Assembly: GCA_023248835.1 (NCBI GenBank) | Contig: JAHFDU010000184.1 | Coordinates: forward strand, 1 to 7,730 | DNA length: 7,730 bases | Origin: Myxococcales bacterium | Lineage (GTDB): Bacteria; Myxococcota_A; Polyangia; Palsa-1104 | Direction: 5' to 3' | In this document: positions 1 through 5,958 of the stretch, piece by piece | Layout of the letters: each line of letters starts with the position of its first letter | Numbering within the stretch: position 1 is the first letter of the stretch | Translations under genes and position numbers: made by a program | Notes under the pieces: model-generated | The model's database searches: none | Seen by the model: the letters and a program-made list of their open reading frames with translations, nothing else | What the model was told of the DNA's origin: nothing

Positions 1-135
1 GTCTCCCTCGCATGCGCCTTTGAGCGCGTTGATTTAGTGAGGGATGTTAACCCATCACCTCGTTCGCGTTCGAGGCCAGCCACTTCATCTAATCTCCCAC
101 GCCCACGAAACTGACGGACCACGGACTTTCAGCGA

Positions 136-1125
136 CTAATGCTGCGCCACCAACCATCCGAGCACGGCGATGAGGCCAACAAATTCGAGGAGCGTGACCC
201 GATCGCTCGCTGGCGGCGCCTCTTTACCAAACGCGCGCACCAGTGACGCCAGCGCCAGCAACAAACAGAGCCCGTCTTTCGAATAGAGCCACGCCAGCAG
301 GAACGCGCCGGCGACCAACATGCGGCCTAAGCGTCCGAGCGCCGAAAAAGCGCGACCGCCGTCGAGCTGCCACACTGGCAAGAGATTGAACACGTTGATG
401 AACGCGCCGGCATGCGCAATCGCTAGCCACGCCGGCCAGCCTGAGCCGCGACCGACGACAAACGCGATCAACGCGGCGCCGAGGCCCCACACCGGCCCCG
501 CCAGGCCAATGCGCGCGTCTTCGATGGCGGAGGTCGGGCGCGCTTTAAGTCGGATGAAAGCGCCAAAACCGGGAATGAACATCGGCGCCGTCGCGGGCAA
601 CCCAAACGCGCGCATCGCTGCGACGTGCCCCATTTCATGCACGTAGATCGAAACCACCAGGCCGACGCCGAAACGCCAACCGAACAGCGCCCAATAGGCC
701 GCCATCGACAGCAGCATCGAAAACAGCGTCGACACTTTGGTGAGACCGAGCAGTAACAACTTCCCTTTGGACAAAAACGCGATGACCAAAAACTTGAACT
801 TCCACAAGAAGATCGCGACCACTCCGAACGGGCCGAGCCGCTTGGTCCAATTTGGGGGAGGTGGCGTCGGCGGCGCCTCTGCTACTTGCGCGCTTAGTCG
901 CGCGATGCGCTCGCCGATCACTTGGTGTTGTCGCGCCTCAGGCGGCAGCAGCGTCAAGGCCTGACGCCACTGCATCAGTGCACCGCCACGATCGCCGGTC
1001 GATTCCAGCTGCTCCGCCGCTTGTGCGATCTGCTTGAGCTCGTCGGCATGCACCAGCCGCCGACAGTTCGGGCAGGCGAGCATCTGCGGCGGCACCGTAG
1101 CGCCGCAGTCGGAACAGTTGGTCAT
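136..1125 (-). CDS. Zinc-ribbon site-2-protease-like membrane metallopeptidase (M50 family)
   Basis: Predicted 329-aa intramembrane zinc protease. The N-terminus carries a double CxxC zinc ribbon (Cys4, Cys7, Cys18, Cys21), then a short TPR-like helical stretch (about 28-80, with a repeat-like GGALMQWRQALTLLPP segment) and a Pro-rich linker near 85-92. The membrane part follows, with hydrophobic segments from about residue 98 onwards. It contains the catalytic HEMGH (163-167) and the second M50 motif NLLPVWQLDGG (247-257), whose Asp is the third metal ligand. Both motifs are intact, so it should be active. The start is chosen at the ATG of an ATGA overlap with the upstream gene's TGA. An in-frame GTG 72 nt further upstream would lie inside that gene and would add a Gly/Ser/Arg-rich leader. 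There is no Shine-Dalgarno before the ATG, so translation is probably coupled. The substrate is unknown; bacterial M50 enzymes often cleave anti-sigma factors or signal-peptide remnants. Confidence 0.88.
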   Translation of the reverse strand: MTNCSDCGATVPPQMLACPNCRRLVHADELKQIAQAAEQLESTGDRGGALMQWRQALTLLPPEARQHQVIGERIARLSAQVAEAPPTPPPPNWTKRLGPFGVVAIFLWKFKFLVIAFLSKGKLLLLGLTKVSTLFSMLLSMAAYWALFGWRFGVGLVVSIYVHEMGHVAAMRAFGLPATAPMFIPGFGAFIRLKARPTSAIEDARIGLAGPVWGLGAALIAFVVGRGSGWPAWLAIAHAGAFINVFNLLPVWQLDGGRAFSALGRLGRMLVAGAFLLAWLYSKDGLCLLLALASLVRAFGKEAPPASDRVTLLEFVGLIAVLGWLVAQH

Positions 1126-1898
1126 GTCGCCGGCGGCGACGCGGCTGCCGTGAACGGCCCGGCGAACACCACCGCCGCTCGGCGATTCATTTTCCACGCT
1201 TCATAGAGCGCAAAGCCGATGACTATCCAGCCAAGAAAATTCTGCACGCCGGCCAAAATCGGCGCCGTCGCTGAGATCGCAAACAGCAGCACCAAAAAAA
1301 CGCCCACTGCCAACACCGGATGGCGCTGGTAGGGATTCGCTTGCTCAGCGGCTGCCGGTTCTGTCGGCGTTTTGGCGGACACTTTAGCCAGCGCAAGCGG
1401 CGCGACGGAGTCGGTTGTCGTCGCTGCTGTTTCGGTCTTCGCCACCACCGCTTTTTTTTCCGCCGCCTGCTGAAGCTCTTGGTAGACCGTCGGCATATAG
1501 GAAGAAACGATTGAGCAGTAGGTGAGCACCATCGCCACCAGTTGAAACTTCCAACCGCCGCGCCCACCCGAGGCCTTTCGAACCGCGCCACCGACCAGCA
1601 GTCCAACCGCGATGGCAATCAGCCCAAGCTGGTAGCCGGTGATTTTCAGCACGGCAAAATAGAGCACGGTGCCGGCAAGCGCCGCCGCGCTGCCGAGTCC
1701 AAACACCCGCGCCCAAGTCCGCCAGCCAACCGGTCTTTGAAGATGAAGTTCGATCGCACGCTTACACGCACCGCAAAGCTGCTGATCTCCCACTGTCCAG
1801 TACTCGGTCGAAATCGCCCGCTTGCAGCTCCCGCAAGTAGCAACGGCGGCGGCCATTTCAGCGTGTTCAAACTGCATCGGCGCATCGCTATCGGCCAT
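1122..1898 (-). CDS. Membrane protein with N-terminal CxxC/CxxC zinc-binding (B-box-like) module
   Basis: 258-aa protein of unknown function. Residues 22-45 hold two CxxC pairs (CGSC and CGAC, 16 residues apart), giving a small treble-clef or B-box-like zinc site that probably faces the cytoplasm. About five hydrophobic segments follow (roughly 62-83, 87-104, 117-134, 194-213, 219-234). They are split by a polar Ala/Thr/Lys-rich loop at about 140-190 in which no domain is visible. The ATG is preceded on the minus strand by GAGTAGG, a plausible ribosome binding site about 8 nt away. It is the first gene of a two-gene operon and overlaps the M50 protease gene by ATGA, so the two products are probably made in similar amounts and may form a membrane complex. 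Each carries a Cys4 zinc ribbon. The family is not recognised by name. Confidence 0.8.
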   Translation of the reverse strand: MADSDAPMQFEHAEMAAAVATCGSCKRAISTEYWTVGDQQLCGACKRAIELHLQRPVGWRTWARVFGLGSAAALAGTVLYFAVLKITGYQLGLIAIAVGLLVGGAVRKASGGRGGWKFQLVAMVLTYCSIVSSYMPTVYQELQQAAEKKAVVAKTETAATTTDSVAPLALAKVSAKTPTEPAAAEQANPYQRHPVLAVGVFLVLLFAISATAPILAGVQNFLGWIVIGFALYEAWKMNRRAAVVFAGPFTAAASPPAT

Positions 1899-1945
1899 CC
1901 GTCAAACCTACTCGGTTCGCGGTGAACCAACAAGCGCTCGTCAGG

Positions 1946-1967
1946 GGCGCCCGAAAGTCCGGGCGCC
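1946..1967. repeat. Perfect 8-bp GC-rich hairpin
   Basis: GGCGCCCG (1946-1953) and CGGGCGCC (1960-1967) are exact inverted repeats around a 6-nt loop, AAAGTC. The hairpin lies 48 nt upstream of the zinc-binding membrane gene. It has no T-tract on either side, so an intrinsic terminator is not supported. It could be a 5'-leader structure of the minus-strand operon or part of the repeat cluster next to it. Confidence 0.6.
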
Positions 1968-1970
1968 GCC

Positions 1971-2109
1971 GACAGCCTACAGCTCACAGCCAACAGTCCG
2001 GAAAGTCATGATGTATTCACGCTTCCTATACATCTCAGTCAGCGACGAACAACACCAGTAACGGAAATTTGCTTCTTCAGTCACTGTCGGCTGTCGGCTG
2101 TCGGCCTGC
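1971..2109. repeat. Opposed heptamer arrays forming a large imperfect inverted repeat
   Basis: The left arm (1971-1998) is four consecutive 7-nt units: GACAGCC, TACAGCT, CACAGCC, AACAGTC. The right arm (2082-2109) is the same unit in the opposite orientation: CACTGTC, GGCTGTC, GGCTGTC, GGCCTGC. The best arm match is 10 bp exact, GCCGACAGCC (1968-1977) with GGCTGTCGGC (2096-2105). About 83 bp of ordinary sequence lies between the arms. The element fills most of the 315-bp intergenic region between the divergent operons. It could be a repeat family, a mutational expansion, or binding sites for a regulator. No gene is seen in the interior. Confidence 0.6.
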
Positions 2110-2201
2110 ACAACCGTCGGTGAGCCGATAATGGAGCGGACTTCCGAGCACCCCTGCAAAAGAAGGCGATTTACGTCACATAACCATAAGTCAAAAATTT
2201 G

Positions 2202-2214
2202 AAAAAAAAAAAAA
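2202..2214 (+). repeat. 13-A homopolymer at the start of the exported-protein gene
   Basis: Thirteen consecutive A residues run up to and include the A of the chosen ATG at 2214. An in-frame TTG at 2199 precedes the tract and would make it encode four lysines. The tract is long enough to slip during replication or to be miscounted in sequencing. It replaces a recognisable Shine-Dalgarno. Confidence 0.75.
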
Positions 2215-3059
2215 TGGTTAGAATATTAGGCATGCGATCAAACCTCAGACTTCAAACCGCTTTATGGCTGATCGCTATCGCGGTCGGTCGCTCGGCCGCT
2301 GCCGACGAGCAGGCGGCAACTACGCCCCCACTTGCACTCTCGGTTCCGACGGAATCTTGGCAAGCCGTAATAAACCAGCCGGTCGTCCTCAAGTTGGTCG
2401 GCGGCGCCGAGCTGGCTGCGACTCCAATTGCATTTGATGAACACACCGTCACCCTGACCGAGACTGGCACCGGTCGAGTTATCTCCCTCAGCCGCGATCA
2501 AGTGCTGACGTTGACGCTTGTACCCACAGCCGCGCCTGCAGCCAACGCGAGCCCAAGCGCTGTCGAGTCTGCCGCGGTTCAGGCGCGCGAGTGGTCGAGA
2601 AGCGACAACCGCCACATCGGGTTACAAATCTTCGCTGGGCCGGGTAATTTGATGATCGATTTCGATTACCGGCCATTTTACGGATTTGTCGGCAGTTCGT
2701 TCGGCTACCCCTTCATTTTCAGCGGTCACTACGGCGCCGGCGCGATCGGCCTCGGTGGCACCTGGCGCTTTTCTCTCCGTAGCAACTGGAGTGTCGACGT
2801 CTTCGGCATGCTGCTGCCGACCTGGTGGGACGGCTTCTCGTGCGGCATTGGCGCCGGCTTCGGCTTTCACTACACCTCTCCGATCGGTTTCACCGTCGCC
2901 TTCAAGATTCCGTTTTTCGGCCTCGCCCCCGGGAACATTTTTTCGAATAGCTACAGCGGAAATTCCGGATCGATCAACAGCGGCTCTACCCTTATTGGAT
3001 ATTTCTTTATGGAAGCGGGAATGTCGCTGCCGATTATTTCGATGGGATATCGCTTCTAA
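2214..3059 (+). CDS. Exported protein with SH3/LSm-like barrel and outer-membrane-like C-terminus
   Basis: 281-aa predicted exported protein. It starts with a basic N-region and a hydrophobic core (LWLIAIAVG), with likely signal-peptide cleavage after the small residues near 28-31. Residues about 45-105 look like a small all-beta barrel of the SH3/LSm type (VVLKLVGGAELAATPIAF, then TVTLTETGTGRVISLSRDQV). An Ala-rich linker follows (about 106-128). The C-terminal half (133-281) is rich in Gly and aromatic residues in alternating patterns and ends in YRF. A terminal Phe is typical of substrates of the outer-membrane beta-barrel insertion machinery. Start choices are TTG 2199, ATG 2214 and ATG 2232; none has a good ribosome binding site, and ATG 2214 is preferred. 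No partner gene is on the same strand. It converges on the DUF4157 gene with only 12 nt between stops. The function is unknown. Confidence 0.75.
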   Translation: MVRILGMRSNLRLQTALWLIAIAVGRSAAADEQAATTPPLALSVPTESWQAVINQPVVLKLVGGAELAATPIAFDEHTVTLTETGTGRVISLSRDQVLTLTLVPTAAPAANASPSAVESAAVQAREWSRSDNRHIGLQIFAGPGNLMIDFDYRPFYGFVGSSFGYPFIFSGHYGAGAIGLGGTWRFSLRSNWSVDVFGMLLPTWWDGFSCGIGAGFGFHYTSPIGFTVAFKIPFFGLAPGNIFSNSYSGNSGSINSGSTLIGYFFMEAGMSLPIISMGYRF

Positions 3060-3071
3060 AATCTGAAAAAC

Positions 3072-3686
3072 TTAGCCGTCGCCGTTGCGCTCGCCGCGCA
3101 GCCGGGCTGATTCGGCGATCAGCTCAAGCGCGCGGGCTTTGACTTTGCGCTCGATATCCGCCGCTTGCGCTTGCAAATCGGGGCCAGAATTGGCAGCCGA
3201 TTCTTCCTTGAATACCGACTCCGCAACCCGCTCGGCTTCATGCTCGTACATCGAATTGTGCGCGCCCTCGGATTTCAAAAAGTGCATGCCGCGCTGCTGC
3301 TGCGCGACGTGGGTGAGTTCGTGCGCCATCAGTTTTTTTTGCGGCGTGCGCGGCGCCTCTTTGGCCAAAATCAGATTAGTGCCACCGATGGTAAGCGCTT
3401 CTGCTCGATGGCGCCGGGTCATGGCTTCGGCCAGCGGCCCGCGCACCACGCGCGCCTGCGAAAGATCGGCGCCGGTGCGCTTTTCCACTTCTGCCCGCAC
3501 CCCGGCATCGACGGGCTCAATGCTGCCAAGACCGACGATGGCTTTGCTAAACAGTTTGGACAGTCGCGCCGGGTCGTAGCGACGAGCGACGTCTTCGTCG
3601 AGCTCGCCCTTTTTCAGGCGCTCGGTTTCCGCCTGTTCATTTGGATCTTGGTCGCTGCCGTTTTCGTCGTTTTTGGGCGGGGCCAT
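3072..3686 (-). CDS. DUF4157-family protein with HExxH zinc-peptidase motif
   Basis: 204-aa protein. The DUF4157 core spans about residues 55-158: VRAEVEKRTGADLSQARVV, then an ALTIGGTNLIL strand, then LMAHELTHVAQQQ with the zinc-binding HELTH at 122-126. A downstream YEHEAERVAESVF segment probably supplies the glutamate third ligand (Glu148 or Glu150). The N-terminal 35 residues are charged and probably disordered; the C-terminus (172-200) is a basic helix. There is no signal peptide or toxin domain. In other bacteria DUF4157 is often fused to toxins or found with extracellular contractile injection systems, but no injection-system genes are visible here. It is the last gene of the operon, 61 nt after DUF2997. 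GAG lies 5 nt before the ATG and AGAGG lies further upstream. It may be a peptidase, or a processing or loading domain; activity is inferred only from the motif. Confidence 0.85.
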   Translation of the reverse strand: MAPPKNDENGSDQDPNEQAETERLKKGELDEDVARRYDPARLSKLFSKAIVGLGSIEPVDAGVRAEVEKRTGADLSQARVVRGPLAEAMTRRHRAEALTIGGTNLILAKEAPRTPQKKLMAHELTHVAQQQRGMHFLKSEGAHNSMYEHEAERVAESVFKEESAANSGPDLQAQAADIERKVKARALELIAESARLRGERNGDG

Positions 3687-3747
3687 GGGCGCTCTTTTAT
3701 CCTCTAGATATTATCGGAAAAAAAGCGAACAAGTTGCGCTAAAACCG

Positions 3748-3960
3748 CTATGATTCACCTGTTTTCGTAGTATTGCTTACGCCTTCGACGGGCTGTTCAT
3801 AGTACTCGGAGGTCAATTCGCGCGATTCGACACCGCCCCCCAGCGCCTCTTCGAGAAATTTGGTCTCATCGACACAGGACTGCCCCTTGATGCACTTGAC
3901 CTGCACCGAGACCTCTCCCGTCGGAGAAATGGTAATTTCGAGCTCTTTGCGCTGCGCCAT
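3748..3960 (-). CDS. DUF2997 family small protein
   Basis: 70-aa protein matching the DUF2997 pattern: an N-terminal beta hairpin (ELEITISPTGEVSVQVKCIKG), a conserved Cys in GQSC (Cys29), then a helix with FLEEALGG and a polar tail containing a YYEQPVEG stretch. A second cysteine sits at position 23. Only 3 nt separate its ATG from the DUF1257 stop. A clear GGGAG (3967-3971), 6 nt upstream of the ATG and inside the end of the DUF1257 gene, fixes the start. From memory, DUF2997 genes commonly neighbour DUF1257 (Ycf35) genes, including in cyanobacteria. The function is unknown. The fold and the single-domain size suggest an adaptor or subunit rather than an enzyme. Confidence 0.85.
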   Translation of the reverse strand: MAQRKELEITISPTGEVSVQVKCIKGQSCVDETKFLEEALGGGVESRELTSEYYEQPVEGVSNTTKTGES

Positions 3961-3963
3961 CGG

Positions 3964-4359
3964 CTACTCCCACTTGCCGACGCTGAGCTTGACCGAGCCG
4001 TCGGCTTGCACGTTGTTGGCGTCGACCTGATACCCCTGATCTTCAAGCGCCACCAGCACCCGCTGGTAGGCATACTTGGCGTTGATCTCTTGCGCTGCCA
4101 CCTCTTCGGTCACGCCACGGGTGGTTTCAATGCCCCACCAATCGGCGACCAATTCATAATCGCCATTTTCATTCTTCACTACACCAATATCATATTTACC
4201 CATATCAATCGAGACTTCAGCTTTGAGTGTTTGACCTTTGTAACCGCGCACGACAACACCCTCTTCGGCCGATTGATATTTCCACCCCAATTGATCGAGC
4301 GCTTTCTTAAGCGACACCAAGTCTTTTATTTTCGTCGCAACTTTCGTGAAGTGAGACAT
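3964..4359 (-). CDS. DUF1257 (Ycf35-like) protein
   Basis: 131-aa protein with the family hallmarks. It starts MSHFTKVATKIKDL and continues with a LKKALDQLGW helix. Mid-protein beta strands (EVSIDMGKYDIGVVKNENGDYELVADWWG; the text to use is the conserved ADWWG at about 72-76) lead to an AKYAYQRVLVALEDQGY segment and a final DGSVKLSVGKW strand. Ycf35 is encoded in cyanobacteria and some plastids, and its role is not established. The ATG follows the ATPase gene's TAA with no intervening base. GAGG (4365-4368), 5 nt upstream and inside the ATPase gene, is its ribosome binding site. Such tight packing between the ATPase and DUF2997 suggests a fixed-ratio complex. The stretch 4157-4275 is noticeably richer in A/T than the surrounding genes. 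Confidence 0.87.
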   Translation of the reverse strand: MSHFTKVATKIKDLVSLKKALDQLGWKYQSAEEGVVVRGYKGQTLKAEVSIDMGKYDIGVVKNENGDYELVADWWGIETTRGVTEEVAAQEINAKYAYQRVLVALEDQGYQVDANNVQADGSVKLSVGKWE

Positions 4360-5910
4360 TTAGACCTCGATCTTGCGTTCCGGCATGCCAAAACGATCTT
4401 TGGCTTTGTCTTGCGCGTGCCCACTAGAAGCCGCGCGCGCGCGTGACTTGGCCCAATCGCGCATGAAGTCGATGCCCTCTTTCATCGTCACTGCCAACGG
4501 CACAATCTCGCGCACCGAATTGCTGAGGCCCTCGGTGGTCAAATCGCCGCCAGTGTCGAACGCATCATAGAGGGCGCTCACCACCGCTTGTTCTATTTCG
4601 GCCCCCGAAAAATCGGGCGCGCCTTCGACCAATTTGGCCAAATCGAGCAGCTTCGGATCGCGTTTTTTCTTCGACAAATGAATTTCGAAAATCGATTTGC
4701 GCTCTTCGCGGCTCGGCAAATCGACAAAAAAGATTTCGTCAAAACGGCCTTTGCGCAAAAGTTCCGGCGGCAGCGCTCGGACGTCGTTGGCAGTGGCGAT
4801 AACAAACACCGGCGAAGTTTTTTCCTGCAGCCAAGTAATAAATGTGCCGAACACACGCGAAGTGGTGCCACCGTCGGACATGTTCGACGATCCGGTGCCG
4901 GAAAAGCCTTTTTCCATTTCGTCGAGCCACAGCACCGCCGGCGCAATCGCCTCGGCAGTCTTTATAGCTTTGCGAATGTTCTCTTCCGACGCGCCGACCA
5001 GGCCGCCGAAGATCTTGCCGACGTCAAGTCGCAACAGCGGCATTTGCCAGGCGGCACCGACCGCTTTGGCGGTGAGCGACTTTCCGCAACCGGGCACGCC
5101 AATGAGTAAAATTCCCTTGGGCAGCGGCAGTCCAAAATCACGCGCCTTCGAAGTAAACGCGCCGCGCCGTTTTTGCAGCCACGACTTCAAAATCTCGAGG
5201 CCACCGATCGAATCGAGCGAATCTTCGGCTTCGTAGTACTCGAGAATTCCGCTCTTGCGAATGATGTGCTTCTTCTCGCTCAGGATGGTGTTGACGTCGA
5301 AAGTGCGGTTGCGCACCAGCGACTTGGCGAGCACATTTTCGGCTTCGACATAGGTGAGACCGAGCGCCGCTTCGGTCAGCCGCTCGCGCCCTGCCGCCTC
5401 CGCCGCCATTCCCGGCTCGACGCCGGCGGGCAATTCTTGCAGCAGTCGATTGATGATGCTCTCGATTTCGGCGCGATCGGGCAGGTCCCAATCGATCACC
5501 GCCATCTCTTTTTCAAGCTCGGGCGGCACTTTCAAAATCGGTGACAGCAAGAGAACATTCTTCTGCGATTTTTTGAGGTCATGCGCCAAGTCGCGCAGCT
5601 TGCGCACGATTTTTGGATCGCCTACGTAGGCGTGAAAATCGCGCAGAATGTACAACCCCTTGCCCTCGGCCTTGCCAATCTGATCGAGCGCCTTCATCGG
5701 ATCGAGTACATCGCCGCCGCGGTAGTCGCCCGCCAGCGGCACCATGCCGCGCGTGATCGACCAAGCCACCAGCTTGCGCTCTTTTTTGAGGGCAAATTCG
5801 CGCAGCGCCTTTTCGACCCGCGCCTCCTCCGACGAGACCAAGTAAATCAGTGGATAGCGAGCTTTGACCAAGTCCTCTACTTCACGCGCACTAGAGATAT
5901 GTTCGGTCAT
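4360..5910 (-). CDS. Ycf46-type AAA+ ATPase
   Basis: 516-aa cytoplasmic AAA+ ATPase. The N-terminal domain (about 1-200) has the Ycf46 signatures ARYPLIYLVSSEEARVEKAL (18-37), AWSITRGM (49-56) and LYILRDFHAYVGDPKIVRKL (86-105). The AAA+ module follows, with Walker A GVPGCGKS (271-278), the LRLDVGKIFGGLVGASEENIR segment split across 293-313, Walker B VLWLDEMEK (326-334), sensor-1 ATAND (372-376) and the arginine pair in LLRKGRFDE (384-392). The helical lid is about 401-455, and the C-terminal tail is basic and polar. All nucleotide-binding residues are intact. The start is taken at ATG 5910. A TTG at 5949 would add 13 residues lacking family similarity and overlaps the candidate promoter. It is the first gene of the operon with DUF1257, DUF2997 and DUF4157. 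It probably remodels or activates a partner protein; the substrate is unknown. Ycf46 is known from cyanobacteria and algal plastids. Confidence 0.9.
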   Translation of the reverse strand: MTEHISSAREVEDLVKARYPLIYLVSSEEARVEKALREFALKKERKLVAWSITRGMVPLAGDYRGGDVLDPMKALDQIGKAEGKGLYILRDFHAYVGDPKIVRKLRDLAHDLKKSQKNVLLLSPILKVPPELEKEMAVIDWDLPDRAEIESIINRLLQELPAGVEPGMAAEAAGRERLTEAALGLTYVEAENVLAKSLVRNRTFDVNTILSEKKHIIRKSGILEYYEAEDSLDSIGGLEILKSWLQKRRGAFTSKARDFGLPLPKGILLIGVPGCGKSLTAKAVGAAWQMPLLRLDVGKIFGGLVGASEENIRKAIKTAEAIAPAVLWLDEMEKGFSGTGSSNMSDGGTTSRVFGTFITWLQEKTSPVFVIATANDVRALPPELLRKGRFDEIFFVDLPSREERKSIFEIHLSKKKRDPKLLDLAKLVEGAPDFSGAEIEQAVVSALYDAFDTGGDLTTEGLSNSVREIVPLAVTMKEGIDFMRDWAKSRARAASSGHAQDKAKDRFGMPERKIEV

Positions 5911-5919
5911 GAGCCCACG

Positions 5920-5949
5920 ATCATAGTCTGCCGTCGCCAGACGGTCCAA
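5920..5949 (-). promoter_or_regulatory. Candidate promoter of the ATPase operon
   Basis: On the minus strand, TTGGAC (5949-5944) and TATGAT (5925-5920) are separated by 18 nt. TATGAT matches the sigma-70 -10 consensus at 5 of 6 positions; the -35 is weak. The ATG at 5910 starts 10 nt after the -10 box, so the transcript would have a leader of only 2-4 nt and no Shine-Dalgarno. The mobile element lies immediately upstream, so the promoter would be just outside it. Confidence 0.4.
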
Positions 5950-5958
5950 TCAAAAAAA

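Noticed and set aside
58..75. CCTCG/CGAGG hairpin as terminator of the M50 operon
   Set aside because: The stem is only 5 bp with an 8-nt loop and no T-tract on the minus strand, so it is too weak to call.
1..114. Open frame at the left edge on the plus strand
   Set aside because: It has 37 codons with no recognisable sequence pattern, and could be a gene end or chance. The rest of 1-135 shows no supportable feature.
1126..1197. N-terminal extension of the M50 protease to GTG 1197
   Set aside because: It would overlap the upstream gene by 76 nt. The ATGA junction and the zinc ribbon starting at the ATG argue for the shorter form.
1971..2109. CRISPR array
   Set aside because: The units are 7 nt with no spacers and appear in opposite orientations, unlike CRISPR repeats.
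2686..3066. Plus-strand open frame overlapping the exported-protein gene
   Set aside because: It is a shadow frame, Ser/Ala/Pro-rich and without domain features, whereas the main frame has a signal peptide and a barrel-like pattern.
3072..5910. Contractile injection system locus
   Set aside because: DUF4157 and an AAA+ ATPase together suggested it, but the ATPase is of Ycf46 type and no sheath, tube, baseplate or spike gene is present.
5911..5949. N-terminal extension of the ATPase to TTG 5949
   Set aside because: The extra 13 residues do not match the family, there is no ribosome binding site, and the segment overlaps a plausible promoter.
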